A DNA stretch of 64,000 bases from Drosophila persimilis (GCF_003286085.1 NW_020825313.1:1054001-1118000), one strand, 5' to 3'. Shown: positions 1-11,336, counted from the stretch's first letter. Notes: a model not told the origin generated them from the letters alone. Translations and numbers: made by a program.

Positions 1-580
1 ATATCACAGGAGTGTGGATACCAAATTTGGTTGCTCTGGCTTTTATAGGTTCTGAGATCCTTGAACTCATATTTTGCAATTGGCAAAACCGACCATGAAA
101 CCTGTGTGTTAGAGTGAGACAGAGCGAGAAAGAGTGAAATTGTTTTCGTGATTCTGGCTGTAATAATTATACGATCTGGTTCAGATTTTGCACTCTAGAA
201 GATATAGTCATCTTCTACGATTCTGCGTTTTTAGTTTTCTCGTATCGTCGAAATTGTGGATGGCACAGATTTTCGCCCTTTGTGGGGGCGGAAGTGGGCG
301 GGGCAAAGTTTTGAAATATTTTTGGAGCAGTGACATATCACAGAAGTCTGGATCCAAAACATCGTTGCTCTAGCTCTTATAGTCTTTGAGCATTAGGCGC
401 TGTAGGGGACGGACAGACGGACGGACAGACAGACAGGGCTCAATCGACTCGGCTATTGATGCTGATCAAGAATATATATACTTTATAGAGTCGGAAACGA
501 TTCCTTCTGGACGTTACACACATCCACTTTTACCACAAATCTAATATACCCCAATACTCATTTTTAGTATCGGGTATAAA
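1..580 (-). mobile_element. DINE-1/INE-1 copy A (partial, runs off window)
   Basis: A Helitron-derived non-coding repeat lies on the minus strand. Its TATACCCG start is at about 571-578 (seen as cgggtata), and the body extends left past base 1. It has the family's GTCTGTCC-type microsatellite block (about 408-440) and the GC-rich unit containing GGGGGCGGAAGTGGGCGGGG. The same sequence recurs at least eight times in the window. The family name comes from recalled INE-1 features: the TATACCCG start, the block reading AATAGCCGAGTCGAT, and the ending like CGTTC-CTCTTGTTT. Confidence 0.85.
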
Positions 581-1126
581 ATCCAAAAAAACGCTTATGT
601 ACTAATTTTTGCACTTTTTATACAAATTAAAGAAAATCATAATATTAACATTTTGTGCATAGACCCATATTCGATATTACTTTTTTAATACGGTATGGAA
701 TGCTATCTATCAAGTTACCAAAAATATTTTTTGGAATACCATTACATTTCGCATCTATGTACATGTCCTCAGAGATCGCCTAGGTTAGATGGCGCTCATT
801 CGTACTGCCCAAGCAGTCGTTTCACGAGTGACCTAAGGTTTTCAATCGGATTAAGTTCCAAAAATAAAAAAAAAATACTGCACAGTGGCCTGAATTAGTG
901 AGAAAGAGAATGAGGAGGAACTGAAAAAATTTAATTTGTTCCGTCTGGCATTCATTCTCTACGATTCTGCGCTTTTTTTGTTTTCTTGCATCTTCAAAAT
1001 TGTGGACGCAAAAGTTTTTCTCCTTTTGTGGGGGCGGTAATGGGCGTGGTACATTTTCGAAATAAAAAAATGTATATAGTGTGATACCACATAAAATATT
1101 TTATTTTAAATTCCATTCTGCTTTTT
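581..1126. other. Intronic AT-rich spacer with a DINE-1 scrap
   Basis: No gene is visible. About 940-1070 is a diverged minus-strand DINE-1 fragment (TACGATTCTGCG and TTTGTGGGGGCGG blocks). The rest is AT-rich sequence without recognisable structure. Confidence 0.6.
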
Positions 1127-2034
1127 TATACCCGATACTCAAAATGAGTATTGGGGTATATTAGATTTGTGGTGAAAATGGATGTGTGTAACGTCCAGAA
1201 GGAATCGTTTCCGACCCCATAAAGTATATATGTATATTCTTGATCAGCATCAATAGCCGAGTCGATTGAGCCCTGTCTGTCTGTCCGTCTGTCCGTCCCT
1301 ATTAGCGCCTATTGCTCAAAGACTATAAGAGCTAGAGCAACGATGTTTTGGATCCAGATTTCTGTGATATGTCACTGCTACAAGAATATTTCAAAACTTC
1401 GCCCCGCCCACTTTCGCCCCCACAAAGGACGAAAATCTATGGCATCCACAATTTTAAACATACGAGAAAACCAAAAAAACAGAATCGTAGAGAATGACCA
1501 TATCTTTTAGACTGCTGAATCTGAATTGGATCGTATTATTATTATAGCCAGCATCAAGAAAACAATTTCATTTTTCTCACCCTGTCTCTGTCTAACACAC
1601 ACGTAGCATAGCCGGCTTTGCTTAGAGTAAAACATTAGCGCCTAGATCTCAGAGACTATAAAAGCTAGAGCAACCAAATTTGGTATCCAAACCCCTAATA
1701 TATCGCACCGAGACGAGTTTGTTTCCAAATTTCGCCACACCACCTTCCGCCCCCACTAAAAACGCAGAATCATACATAATAACCATATCTATCAGATTGC
1801 TGAATCTGGATCTGATCGGAACCTTTTTTATAGCCAAAAGGAACAAATCAATTTGCAGTGGCTACGCAGCGCCCGACGTCACGCTCAGACTGATTTTCTG
1901 TCTCTCTCGCACACACTCTTTGTCGTGTCGTTTAATATTAGCGGCGTCTGCCGGAGGAGAGCCATACTGACTAAGTATCGGGTATAAATGTAGAGTTGCG
2001 GTATCCGCAGCAACTCACAACGTTCCCCCTCGTT
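1127..2034 (+). mobile_element. DINE-1/INE-1 copy B
   Basis: This is an apparently end-to-end copy. It begins TATACCCGATACTC, whose first bases pair with the ATGAGTATTGGGGTATA just after them (subterminal inverted repeat). It ends with a 7-bp-stem hairpin (GAGTTGC...GCAACTC, about 1992-2016) and CGTTCCCCCTCGTT. The interior has GTCC/GTCT repeats at about 1275-1300 and AGAGCAACCAAATTTGG blocks. No coding capacity is seen. The family is mobilised in trans by Helitron/Helentron proteins (family knowledge). Confidence 0.85.
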
Positions 2035-3144
2035 TTCAATTAGCTTTTGCTTCTCTTGATCGTCAGTGTATGTACATATGTGCACACGATTATCATACTT
2101 TTTTGAACTGCCTGCTTGTATTGCTTTTTCATGACGGTGCTATTGAGCATACAGTGTATGCCTATACCCTTTACCCCTTATAATATAATATCATTAATAT
2201 AGAATATACGAATATAATGAGCGAATGTACATACATACATATGTATGTAAAAATACATAACAAAGACAGAGTTGTTTTCTATTATTTAGGAAGGCTTTAT
2301 TTCCGAGAGAATGTAGGTTCCATTCCGAACAAACTGTGAGCTTCGACTGACTATTTCTAGTAAAAAGTGAAAACTTAATAGTCGGCATACTTAATCTCCC
2401 ATTCGTTTCAATATATATGTAAACTTTATGGGGTCGAAAACGCTTCCTTCGGGGTATGATGCATCATGCTTCTGGGTGCTACACATCCATTTCCACCATA
2501 AATCCAATATACCTCTACACTCTTGACGCATAACTAATAAGTATACGCGAACAAATATGCCATATTTGCTGATGCTGTAAGATTATATTTATTTAATTTG
2601 AAATTTATTTTACATTTATTTCGAATTAAACCTAAAATCGAACTGTTTTCAAATCATCCAAAAAAACAACAACGGTCTCGATGGGTGACAAGTTACCAGG
2701 GGAATGTGAAATAATATGTAACAGTTACATATTAAAAATCGTATTTAAATTGAAAATGTGCTGTTATTGAAGTTGAATTTCCTTGAGTTACCAATATGTA
2801 CAAATAAAATACATTGAGCGGCAACATGTCAGCTGTTTACTGAAAGAAAAGAAAAAAGTGACACACCCGAAGCATAGTACAAGTTCGTATTTCATTTCGT
2901 AAAATCGTTTTTGCAAGAGTTGGAAAACCCTGGGCATGCATGAATATATACTTCTTTTGTGTCGCTGTAGTTTCATGTGTATATTAATAACTTGACTTCA
3001 GTTTGTATAAATAGGATGACCATGTCAAATGTAAATCTGACATGACAGAGATCAATATGCAAGGGTATAAAAAGCTGCGGCCCACGTTGCGAGAAAAAAA
3101 TTTCTTTCTACTTCACTTCACTGAATGTTTTATATTTTTCACAG
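2035..3144. other. Intron sequence upstream of the first visible shi exon
   Basis: AT-rich sequence. A weak DINE-1-like scrap lies at about 2415-2520 (ACTTTATGGGGTCG, CACATCCATTTCCACCA). The intron ends with a pyrimidine-rich tract and a CAG acceptor at 3142-3144. The P-loop exon of dynamin was sought by its GGQSAGKSS motif and was not found here, so it must lie upstream of the window. Confidence 0.6.
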
Positions 3145-3218
3145 AGATTTTTTACCTCGGGGATCCGGTATTGTTACTCGCAGGCCTTTGATACTACAGC
3201 TGATCCACGGAGTTACCG
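3145..3218 (+). CDS. shi: Dynamin (shibire) exon: switch I / G2 region
   Basis: This is the first visible coding exon. After one base completing the preceding codon it encodes 24 residues starting [15 protein letters not shown], the G2/switch I segment of dynamin. The Thr of IVTRRP is the GTP-sensing residue of the family. The acceptor is ttcacag at 3138-3144. The donor is GTAAGA after 3218, phase 1, joining the next exon to give a Glu codon. Dynamin is the large GTPase that pinches clathrin-coated vesicles from the plasma membrane. It is essential for synaptic vesicle recycling in flies. One oddity is LIHGVT where fly dynamin, as I recall it, has LINGVT. Confidence 0.93.
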
Positions 3219-3297
3219 GTAAGAAGTTTGGAAAATCGAATTCTTATTGAATATTTAATGCGTTTCTTCCCTTTTTCGGTGTCTTGATTTCAATCAG

Positions 3298-4054
3298 AAT
3301 ATGGAGAATTTCTTCATTGTAAGGGTAAAAAGTTTTTGAATTTTGATGAGATTCGAAAAGAAATTGAGGATGAAACGGATCGTGTTACTGGTAGTAATAA
3401 AGGCATCTCCAACATTCCCATTAATTTACGCGTTTATTCGCCTCACGTACTCAACCTAACACTTATTGATTTGCCAGGCTTAACAAAAGTAGCAATCGGT
3501 GACCAACCTGTGGACATTGAGCAGCAAATTAAGCAGATGATATTTCAGTTTATTCGCAAAGAGACATGTCTAATACTGGCCGTGACACCAGCTAACACCG
3601 ATCTGGCCAACTCGGATGCTCTTAAGCTGGCCAAAGAGGTTGATCCACAGGGTGTGCGGACCATTGGTGTGATAACAAAACTTGATCTCATGGACGAAGG
3701 GACAGATGCGCGGGATATCCTGGAGAATAAGCTGCTTCCCTTGCGGCGCGGCTATATTGGAGTTGTTAATCGTTCACAAAAGGACATAGAGGGGCGCAAA
3801 GACATTCACCAAGCATTGGCCGCTGAGCGCAAATTTTTTTTAAGCCACTCCTCATATCGTCACATGGCCGATCGACTAGGCACTCCATACTTACAGCGAG
3901 TTCTTAATCAGCAGCTAACTAATCATATACGCGACACATTACCTGGCTTGCGTGATAAATTGCAGAAGCAGATGCTAACCCTGGAGAAGGAGGTTGAGGA
4001 GTTCAAGCACTTCCAGCCAGGCGATGCCAGCATTAAGACAAAGGCTATGCTACA
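3298..4054 (+). CDS. shi: Dynamin (shibire) exon: GTPase domain core and start of stalk
   Basis: This is a 757-bp exon with 251 complete codons. It carries the GTPase motifs G3 (DLPGLTKV, about 3466-3489) and G4 (TKLDLMDEG, about 3676-3702), then the GTPase C-terminus and the first stalk helix ([15 protein letters not shown]). The acceptor is caatcag at 3291-3297, and the donor is GTGAGT from 4055 (phase 2). Compared with dynamins as I know them, two changes hit nearly invariant positions: YGEFLHCKG for YAEFLHCKG, and FLSHSSYRH for FLSHPSYRH. There are no frameshifts or stops. Length and order match dynamin exactly, so the assignment is firm. Whether this is the only shi copy is not known from the window. 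Confidence 0.96.
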
Positions 4055-4383
4055 GTGAGTTTAAAATCATTGTAAAGATAAACGACTCGATTTTACGATC
4101 GGTCTCTAATTGAATACCCGTAAATTTTGATCTTAAAAAACATAGTCGCAAATTTACATTCTATATCATTATTTAAAAATTAAGAAAAATTCGTTTGGAA
4201 TTTAACATTGCTTTTAGGATCTCAAATATATTGGGTATTGGTATTAAATCATATCATCGATGAAACGTCATCGGTGAAACACTTCCTTTTATTACGCAAT
4301 ACTGTTTTTCCCCTTAAAACCCGTAGATTAAATACTGCTTTCATGGGATGAGTTAACAGAAGAACTTTCTCTTGTCAATATAG
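4055..4383 (+). other. shi intron, 329 bp
   Basis: Intron with donor GTGAGT and acceptor ATAG at 4380-4383. No repeat or gene is recognised inside. Confidence 0.85.
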
Positions 4384-4500
4384 AATGATACAGCAGCTTC
4401 AGTCTGACTTCGAACGGACTATTGAAGGCAGTGGATCGGCTTTGGTCAACACAAACGAGCTCTCTGGTGGTGCCAAGATCAATCGCATTTTTCACGAGCG
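4384..4500 (+). CDS. shi: Dynamin (shibire) exon: stalk (middle domain)
   Basis: 117 bp. It completes a Gln codon, then encodes [20 protein letters not shown] and the conserved [14 protein letters not shown] of the dynamin middle domain, which builds the helical polymer around the vesicle neck. The acceptor is aatatag, and the donor GTAAGC follows directly at 4501, phase 2. The 50-bp intron 4501-4550 separates it from the next exon. Confidence 0.95.
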
Positions 4501-4550
4501 GTAAGCGTCCCCAAATTACTGTTACAAATATAAATCTTCTTTCGGTACAG

Positions 4551-4779
4551 TCTACGCTTCGAGATTGTTAAGATGGCCTGTGATGAGAAAGAATTGCGCC
4601 GAGAGATTTCATTCGCCATTCGCAATATTCACGGTATTCGCGTCGGTCTGTTCACCCCGGATATGGCTTTTGAGGCTATTGTGAAGCGACAAATAGCACT
4701 GCTAAAGGAACCGGTAATCAAGTGCGTAGATCTAGTTGTTCAGGAACTTTCTGTTGTCGTGCGGATGTGCACCGCTAAA
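4551..4779 (+). CDS. shi: Dynamin (shibire) exon: stalk (middle domain)
   Basis: 229 bp and 76 full codons, with [35 protein letters not shown] and [19 protein letters not shown]. All of these are hallmark middle-domain blocks of dynamin. The acceptor is ggtacag, and the donor GTATGT starts at 4780. The next intron (4780-4845) is 66 bp and holds a (TA)n tract. Confidence 0.96.
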
Positions 4780-4783
4780 GTAT

Positions 4784-4811
4784 GTTTATATATATATATA
4801 TATATATATAT
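4784..4811. repeat. (TA)n microsatellite in shi intron
   Basis: About 14 TA units just after the splice donor at 4780. They fill nearly half of this 66-bp intron. Confidence 0.9.
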
Positions 4812-4845
4812 GGTTTCAAACTCACTGATATAATATTTGACACAG

Positions 4846-5003
4846 ATGGGTCGGTACCCTCGTTTGCGTGAGGAAACAGAACGCATTATTACAACACACG
4901 TACGTCAACGCGAGCATAGTTGCAAAGAGCAAATTCTTCTTCTTATCGATTTTGAGCTAGCTTACATGAATACCAATCACGAGGACTTCATTGGTTTTGC
5001 TAA
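4846..5003 (+). CDS. shi: Dynamin (shibire) exon: stalk, assembly interface
   Basis: 158 bp. It encodes [20 protein letters not shown] and then the conserved [20 protein letters not shown] block near the end of the dynamin stalk. The acceptor is gacacag, and the donor GTACGT starts at 5004, phase 2, joining to an Asn codon. Fly dynamin normally reads MSRYPRL here as I recall it, so Gly for Ser is a mild change. Confidence 0.95.
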
Positions 5004-5068
5004 GTACGTAAAGCTCATATGTTTAACAAATCTAGATATCTGAAATATTTATACATTTTTTTTTACAG

Positions 5069-5175
5069 TGCTCAGAATAAATCTGAAAACGCAAATAAGA
5101 CAGGAACTCGTCAGCTTGGCAACCAAGTTATAAGAAAGGGCCACATGGTGATACAGAACCTTGGCATAATGAAAG
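5069..5175 (+). CDS. shi: Dynamin (shibire) exon: stalk-to-PH linker and start of PH domain
   Basis: 107 bp. It encodes AQNKSENANKTGTRQLGNQV and then VIRKGHMVIQNLGIMKG, the first beta strands of the pleckstrin-homology domain, which binds PtdIns(4,5)P2 on the membrane. The acceptor is tttacag, and the donor GTATGT starts at 5176. The PH domain is completed only after a 19.8-kb intron. Confidence 0.95.
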
Positions 5176-5569
5176 GTATGTTTGAACATCTCGGAATCTG
5201 AGAGTGATATCACAAGTACTTGCAAAGTGTTATTCACAATGGCGATGGCAAAAATATAATTTTTTTTACCACAGTCTTTGTTGTTTTAAAACATGGTCAC
5301 TATCCAATATTCAAATCCAATTTGTTTTGGATTTTGCTGAAATATAAAGTGGGTTTAAATATCTTCTCTCTGAAAGAAGTATTTTTACTCACACAATTCT
5401 AACGCAATTACTTTAGTTTACTTTACTTAAGGCAAAACAGCAAAAAAAAACAAGTTACAGAATATAAGTAGTTAGGAAAAAAGCAAAAGAAGCAAAAGTT
5501 TAATTTCAGAAGACAACATATATGCAAAGTAGAAAGAACAAAACATGCATTTACAATACATATACAATT
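5176..5569 (+). other. Start of the 19.8-kb shi intron
   Basis: AT-rich sequence with A-rich runs. No gene, RNA or recognisable repeat is visible. Confidence 0.6.
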
Positions 5570-5946
5570 ACTAATTACGAGAAAGGTATGTGAGCATTAG
5601 TAATTTAATAATAGGACGAGAATTTTAATCCGAGCATAAGACCCTAAACGGTTCATGCGAGAGGGTAATTCTCTGAAGAGAACCACCGCATAGGGTGTAA
5701 AGAGCCAACAAGAGGCTGGAATCGATGTAAATAGGAGGAGTTTGATAATGAAGAAGGTGAACTCCAAAAAATGTTTCCAAGAAATAAGTGATTTGCACAG
5801 ATGTTGCAGGTGCGGAGTTAAGATTTTGTCAAGCATTTTAGGAAAAGCGGATACCTGGACCTATATAGTTCTTTGCATCAGACTTGCTATCTTTCTTTTG
5901 GCGAAGAATTATAAAAGAATCCTTCTAGATCGGGCGGAAGCATGAA
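5570..5946 (-). mobile_element. CR1-clade LINE scrap, internally deleted
   Basis: On the minus strand this matches pieces of the full CR1 copy at 18724-23280: its 3' UTR (ATAAGACCCTAAACGGTTCA at about 5637), the RT thumb region (GAGAACCACC...GGGTGT) and a piece of RT palm (GGTGCGGAGTTAA). Intervening segments are missing. It is more diverged than the three younger CR1 copies in the window, so it is an older insertion. Confidence 0.75.
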
Positions 5947-5971
5947 GAATACTAGGTAACAAAATTGAACT

Positions 5972-6237
5972 TTTTATTCACGCTTCGAACGAAACCGACT
6001 TTATCTTATAGATTTTGGGCTTTCACAATTTTTAGTGAATTATGGTCTCTTTTGAATGGTATGGTTATTGTCTAAATTTTGAAAATTTTTTTTTTTTTTT
6101 TTTACTGTTTGTGGTCAGAGATAGTGCTTATTTTTTTTACTTAACTGAACCACTTAACGGACCTAAACACTTTGTAGCTCAAGCTTACCGATTGGGAAAT
6201 ATTAAACTTGCCAATGCAAAATTGATAATTTTTTGCG
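5972..6237 (+). mobile_element. MITE family M, copy 1 (3' end cut off)
   Basis: This shares the TIR core (cgaacGAAACCGACTT) and the interior ACACTTTGTAGCTCAAGC with the copies at 14535, 33884 and 41332. The right end is lost where DINE-1 copy C begins. No coding capacity is seen. Confidence 0.65.
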
Positions 6238-7354
6238 GTTTTTATACTCAAAATGAGTATAGGGGTACATATAATATGTGGTGATAATGGATGTTTACAA
6301 CGTCCAGAAGGTAGCGTTTCCGATCGCATAAAGTATATATATATTTGATCAGCATTAATAGCCGAGTCGATAGAGCCAGTCGAACTGTCTATCCGACTAT
6401 CCGCCCGTCCGTCTCTCCGTTCTTATGAGAGCCTAGTGCTCAAAAATTAAAAGAGGTAGAGCAACGACATTTTCTGTCCAGACTTCTGTGATATGTCACT
6501 GTTACAAATGTATTTCAAAACTCCGCCTCGCCCACTTCCGCCCCCACAAAGGGCGAAAATCTGTGGCATCCACAAATCCACACAATTTCGACGATACGAG
6601 AAAACTAAAAACGCAGAATCGTAGAAAATGACTATATCTTCTAGAGTGCAAAATCTGAACCAGATCGTATAATTATTATAGCCAGAATCAAGAAAACAAT
6701 TTCACTCGTTCTCGCTCTGTCTCTCTCTAACACACAGGTTTCATGGTCGGTTTTACCAATGGCAAAATATGAGTTCAAGGATCATAGAACCCATAAGAGC
6801 TAGAGCAACCAAATTTGGTATCCACACTCCTGTGATATCGGACCTTGACAGTTTTATGTCAAAATTTCGCCACACCCCCTTCCGCCACCGAAAAGGACGA
6901 AAATCTGTGGCATCCACAAATCTCAGAAACTATTAACGCTAGAGTAACCAAATTTAGTATCCGCACTCCTGTTAGATCTTACTATAAAACGTATATCTCA
7001 AAATTTCACCCCACCCCCTTCCGCCCCCCCAAGGACGAAAAACTGTTGCATCCATAATATTGAGGATACAAGAAAACTAAAAACGTAGAATCATAGATAA
7101 TGATCATATATATCAGAATGCTGAATCTGAATGAGATCAGATCATTTTTATAGCCAAAAGGAACAAATCAATTTGCAGTGGCTACGCAGCGCCCGACGTC
7201 TCGCTCAGACTGATTTTCTGTCTCTCTCGCACGCACTCTTTGTCGTGTCGTTTAATATTAGCGGCGTCTGCCGGAGGAGAGCCATACTGACTTAGTATCG
7301 GGTATAACTGTAGAGTTGCGGTGTCCGCAGCAACTCATAACGTTTCTCTCGTTT
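6238..7354 (+). mobile_element. DINE-1/INE-1 copy C, long form
   Basis: A long copy of about 1.1 kb. The 5' end is slightly decayed (tttatactcaaaatgagtat). The 3' end carries the GAGTTGC...GCAACTC hairpin (about 7314-7337) and CGTTTCTCTCGTTT. Inside are three related blocks of about 140 bp (near 6440, 6780 and 6920), each with an AGAGCAACxAxATTT-type motif followed by CACCCCCTTCCGCC-type GC-rich sequence. Confidence 0.85.
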
Positions 7355-7439
7355 ATTCTGAAAGTTGGTTGCATTTTTTTTTTGTTTCTTCCACTTCCTG
7401 TTTGGTGGCAGGAATATTTAATGAACTAAGCATTTTTGA

Positions 7440-7995
7440 AGGATAACTGCTTGCCGATTTATTTTGTGATCTCACATATTTAATGGATTAAATATATCGA
7501 TCTGAAGAGACTGCCAACATGTTGAAAGGATCTTGGCTTTGCTAACATATTCATATCCTGTATTTTTGTAATCTTTGTTTATGTTTTCCCTGGCTTCCTC
7601 TGACATCTCCACAATTGGTAGGCTCTGATGTTCAATTAAAATGACCATGTGCCATAATTTTATGAAGGGTGGGAGTTAGCTTCTTTTCAGGATATTTTTC
7701 CAGTAACAGCTCTGAAGTCTTCGAGGCATATTCATCAAATTTGCGGGTATATATTTTTTCTTTGAAGCTTAAAATAATCAAAATGACCCCCAATCTTTTA
7801 ATAATGTAGATATCCAACCCAGTTCTTTCTGCAGCAATTTAATTTTTCTGAAAGAATGTTCGTGATGTGTTTCCATCGCTTGTGTTTCCAAATTCTTGTT
7901 TGGGGCAGTCCACCTTCAGTGATAGTTTGTCTAAGAATTTTTCTTGAATCATTTTTTTCCAAAAGATTCTTCCTATCGCGGAATGGTATATGCAA
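7440..7995 (-). pseudogene. RAG1/Transib-like DNA-transposase remnant
   Basis: This minus-strand relic reads, in two frames joined by a frameshift near 7638: KYPEKKLTPTLHKIMAHGH, then IEHQSLPIVEMSEEAREN and NKDYKN. The order HK-x-x-x-HG, IE, SEEA-x-E-x-NK resembles the C-terminal region around the third acidic residue in RAG1/Transib-type proteins and related insect transposon proteins. The upstream piece (7798-7995) is positively charged and unassigned. No TIR was identified. The assignment is from pattern memory only, and another DNA-transposon superfamily is possible. Confidence 0.4.
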
Positions 7996-8079
7996 GTTTT
8001 AAAATGAACTCCATACATCTAATTCGGAGCCGTTCGTTTTCCATACCGACTTACCTGCCACAACCTCTCACGAAACACG

Positions 8080-8530
8080 CCGTGTCATGTCTTTTAAACT
8101 AAAACTTTCAACAGCTCTTGAAAATTGTCTATTACATGTGTATATTCATTGTGTCCAAAGCGCTCAAAAAAATCTTCGACTTTTGCCACCTCTTTCGGCT
8201 GATTACCCACTTTGCGACGTTCAGTTACTAGCCATTGACAGTAATTTGAAGAGAAAATGGAAAAAAATTAATTCCTGTGTGCGTTATGCATTTTTTTGCG
8301 GAAGAAAACTATCACTAAGCTTGGTAAATACTATGGGAACTCTGCACCATCAATTTCAATGGTCAAAAAGGAGTTTACTAATTTTCGTTGTGACTGTACA
8401 AGAACAAACGATACGGAACGCCTAGACGCCCAGTTGAAGACACGCAAAACTATTGAGCAAATTCACGATATGGTGCTGACCGATCGGAGATTAAAAGTTC
8501 AATATATTGTGGAAGCCATAGGCAATTAAA
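8080..8530 (+). pseudogene. mariner transposase N-terminal remnant
   Basis: About 8320-8529 reads GNSAPSISMVKKEFTNFRCD, then IEQIHDMVLTDRRLKVQYIVEAIG. These are the paired helix-turn-helix regions of mariner transposases that bind the TIRs. The catalytic domain is missing, since the sequence turns AT-rich after 8530. It is a different, older lineage than the mariner at 27329. Confidence 0.75.
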
Positions 8531-8869
8531 TGGCACACTGCATGACGCAACCATTTTTGCAATAAAATTTGAATTATAACTCTTTATTTTTAAAGAATTT
8601 AAAAAAAGTTGATATGCTAAAGCCTTAGTTATTTAATGATTCTTCAAAAGTAGAGAAATTTAGCAAAATAATGTTTTTTAAACAGTTTCTTAAAGATTTG
8701 TTTAATAAGGTACTTTTTTCTTGGTCACTAGAATATACACTAAAACTAATTTATTTGTTGAAGGAATAGTAACTTATATTAAAATTAAATATTTAGAATG
8801 GTAAATCTTTGATTTATTAGAAAAATAAAAAAATAATTTTAGTAATGAGTACTGCCTCCCTTGTTCGAA
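8531..8869. other. AT-rich intron sequence, nothing recognised
   Basis: Strongly AT-rich sequence with short A and T runs. No coding, RNA or repeat signal was seen. Confidence 0.5.
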
Positions 8870-9450
8870 ATAACTTAATATATCCGATCCTTCATAGAAT
8901 GTTACAGGGAGTCTACGTAGCTTAGGGAAATCTCGCTGCAGTTACTGTTTCCTTACTTTCCGCGCAAGCCATTATCTTGTTGGAAAATCCATGGGATTGG
9001 TCCGAAGAGATCATTTAACTTTGGAAATACGTGTTTTGAATCGCTCACCGTTCATTTTCTGATCTATAAAAATCAAATCTATTGTACCATAAAAAGTGAT
9101 GGCACCCCACACCATGACTCCACTTTCTCATCTCATCCATCAGGTCCGTCAAAATTTAAACGTTTTTCATCAGTAAAGACCACGAACGCCAATCATTAAA
9201 TCGAGTGTCAGTTTGAACATTCCACGTCATGAGTTCCATCGCATATTGAAGCCGTTTTTCTTTGTGTATAAATGTTATAAAGGTGGTTTTTTTTTCCTAA
9301 TTTGTAGACGCTTTAGTTTCTTATCACTTTTGAACTGTTGAAAGGCTTGCGCTTACTCCGGCTAGTTCCTTAATTTTAGCTGCTGACTTAGTCGAATTGG
9401 AAGCGATTCGTACTATTTTACGTTAAAATTGTGGAGTAAGTGCCTTTTTT
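8870..9450 (-). pseudogene. Tc1/Tc3-like transposase remnant
   Basis: Minus-strand pieces encode VFTDEKRF (first catalytic Asp region), a DGPDG-like motif and a GVMVWGAI-like stretch, with preceding KKLKRLQIRKK. The same order is seen in the better preserved transposase at 51491-52408. There are many stops and frameshifts. Inactive. Confidence 0.6.
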
Positions 9451-9503
9451 TAGTCCTTTAAAATGTTTTCCATATGATTGCAGATGTTTTATGTGCGTAC
9501 ATA

Positions 9504-11141
9504 AGGGTTGAGCTTATTTATAAAAGTTTAATTTTCAAAGGTCTCTGCGTCTAAAAGAGTGGCTTTTGCTATAAAACAATCAAATATAAAGTTTCAGACC
9601 GATTCGACAGCGTTTAGTGGTGCCGACTTGAGGTCAAAGTGCAAAAACACGATAATTGACCAATGGTTCCTATGGCAGCTGTACTATATATCGCTCTGAT
9701 CGGATTGAATTTTGTTCCATATATATTTAGAATATTAAAATATATTCCAGCCCCCCACTTGTTAATATTTAAGCCAACAATAAATAGTTAACATTAAAAT
9801 TTTCAGACTAATGTGTAATTACACGTGCAGAGTACTAAAATATCGAAATGCCACCCTCGTCTACCCAAAATGCATTCTGAATGGGAATGGTTAGTATTTG
9901 GTTATAGTCTTAAATAAGTTTAACAGCACGTTCGACTGTATCATCAACCACTTTGCAGAATTAGGTACCACAAAATCAGATAGTCTGTTTGTAATAAAAG
10001 TTGGAAAATCATTTTCTTTAAAAACTAGACATCATCATGGTCAACCCGAAATGCCATGAGTTGCTTCGCCATTTGTCGTTACTCCATGAAAGTAACTTTA
10101 TCGTCAAACAATACAAGTGCGATATTTTCATCATATAAATGCCACAAATGGCTGGAAGTCCTCTTTAAATCGACTTTTGCAATTTTCGGATTAAATTATT
10201 TATAGTTGTACATTTCGCATATAAATTGAAAGTCCAGATATGGAGCTTCAACAGCTAATGTTGACCAAATCAAATAAAAATTTAAACGTCAACTGTTCTC
10301 GAGTTGTCAACTTAAACTTCTCTAGAAAAATAGACATCCAGATGATGAAAACGTTGGGAACCGATCCAAAAAAAGTGAGTTAACTCTAACAATACAACGC
10401 GCTTAAGTTTTCGCAATTAAACTTGACAGAAGTTAATTATTGCATTTCTTCTGTCATTTAAATGCGTTGCAACGTACTGATCAGTCACACCAAACTTAAA
10501 CTTGCTTTGTTCAATAGTCTTCAATAGTCTTTAAATCTAGCAAAGATTGCAACTTTTGTACCTGATGTAGCTACGGCACATGACTCAAATGCTGCCCGCA
10601 AATGTATTTTACTGGTGTGATGTCTGCATGGTATAAGGTATAGGTTATAAGAGTCTAGCGCCGTAAAGTTGTCCAGAATTGTTGTGAGTCGTAGCCAGTT
10701 GTATCAAAACAGAATTTTTTAATTTGATAGCTTACTCCCAATTTCATTCCCATTCCGAATGCATTTTGGGTAGACGAGGGTGGCATTTCGATATTTTAGT
10801 ACTCTGCACGTGTAATTACACATTAGTCTGAAGAGTTTAATGTTAACTATTTATTGTTGGCATAAATATTAACAAGTGGGGTGCTGGAATATATTTTAAT
10901 ATTCTAAATCAGGAACAAAATGCAATCCGATCAGAGCGATATATAGTATAGCTGCCATAGGAACCATTGGCCAAATATCGTATTTTTGAACTTTGACCTC
11001 GAAGTTGGCACCTCTAAACGTTGTCGAATCGGGGTGAAACTTTAAATTTTATTTTTGTATAACAAAAGGAACATTTTTCGACCCTGAGACTTTTGATTCC
11101 GACACATTTTCTTTCGCCTATACAAATAAGCGCAAGCCTAG
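9504..11141. mobile_element. Unclassified DNA element with ~390-bp inverted repeats (family X, copy 1)
   Basis: The left arm (9504-9890) and right arm (about 10745-11141) are inverted copies. For example, GGTGGCATTTCGATATTTTAG at 10780 pairs with its reverse complement at 9837, and GATCAGAGCGATATATAGTA at 10930 pairs with 9683. The loop of about 850 bp carries a decayed minus-strand peptide with DENIALVLFDDKVTFME (about 10065-10130), which recurs in copy 3 at 49766. The ends resemble AATAAGCGCAA. A transposase superfamily could not be assigned. Long-TIR DNA transposons of the foldback/Galileo or Tc1 type are the nearest idea. Confidence 0.7.
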
Positions 11142-11336
11142 TGTACAAAGGTCCTTATTTGCGCAACTGGGCCGTCTAGAGCAATATGTGTCGCAACAAT
11201 CCCATAAAAACAGCCTGGATTGCGCTGCCACAGGTATAAGAAGAATACGGAATACAAATAAGAAATCATCTTTTAAAATACAATTTTTTTTTTTTTAATT
11301 TTCGTAAATAAAATCAACTTCAAAATTAAAAATAAA

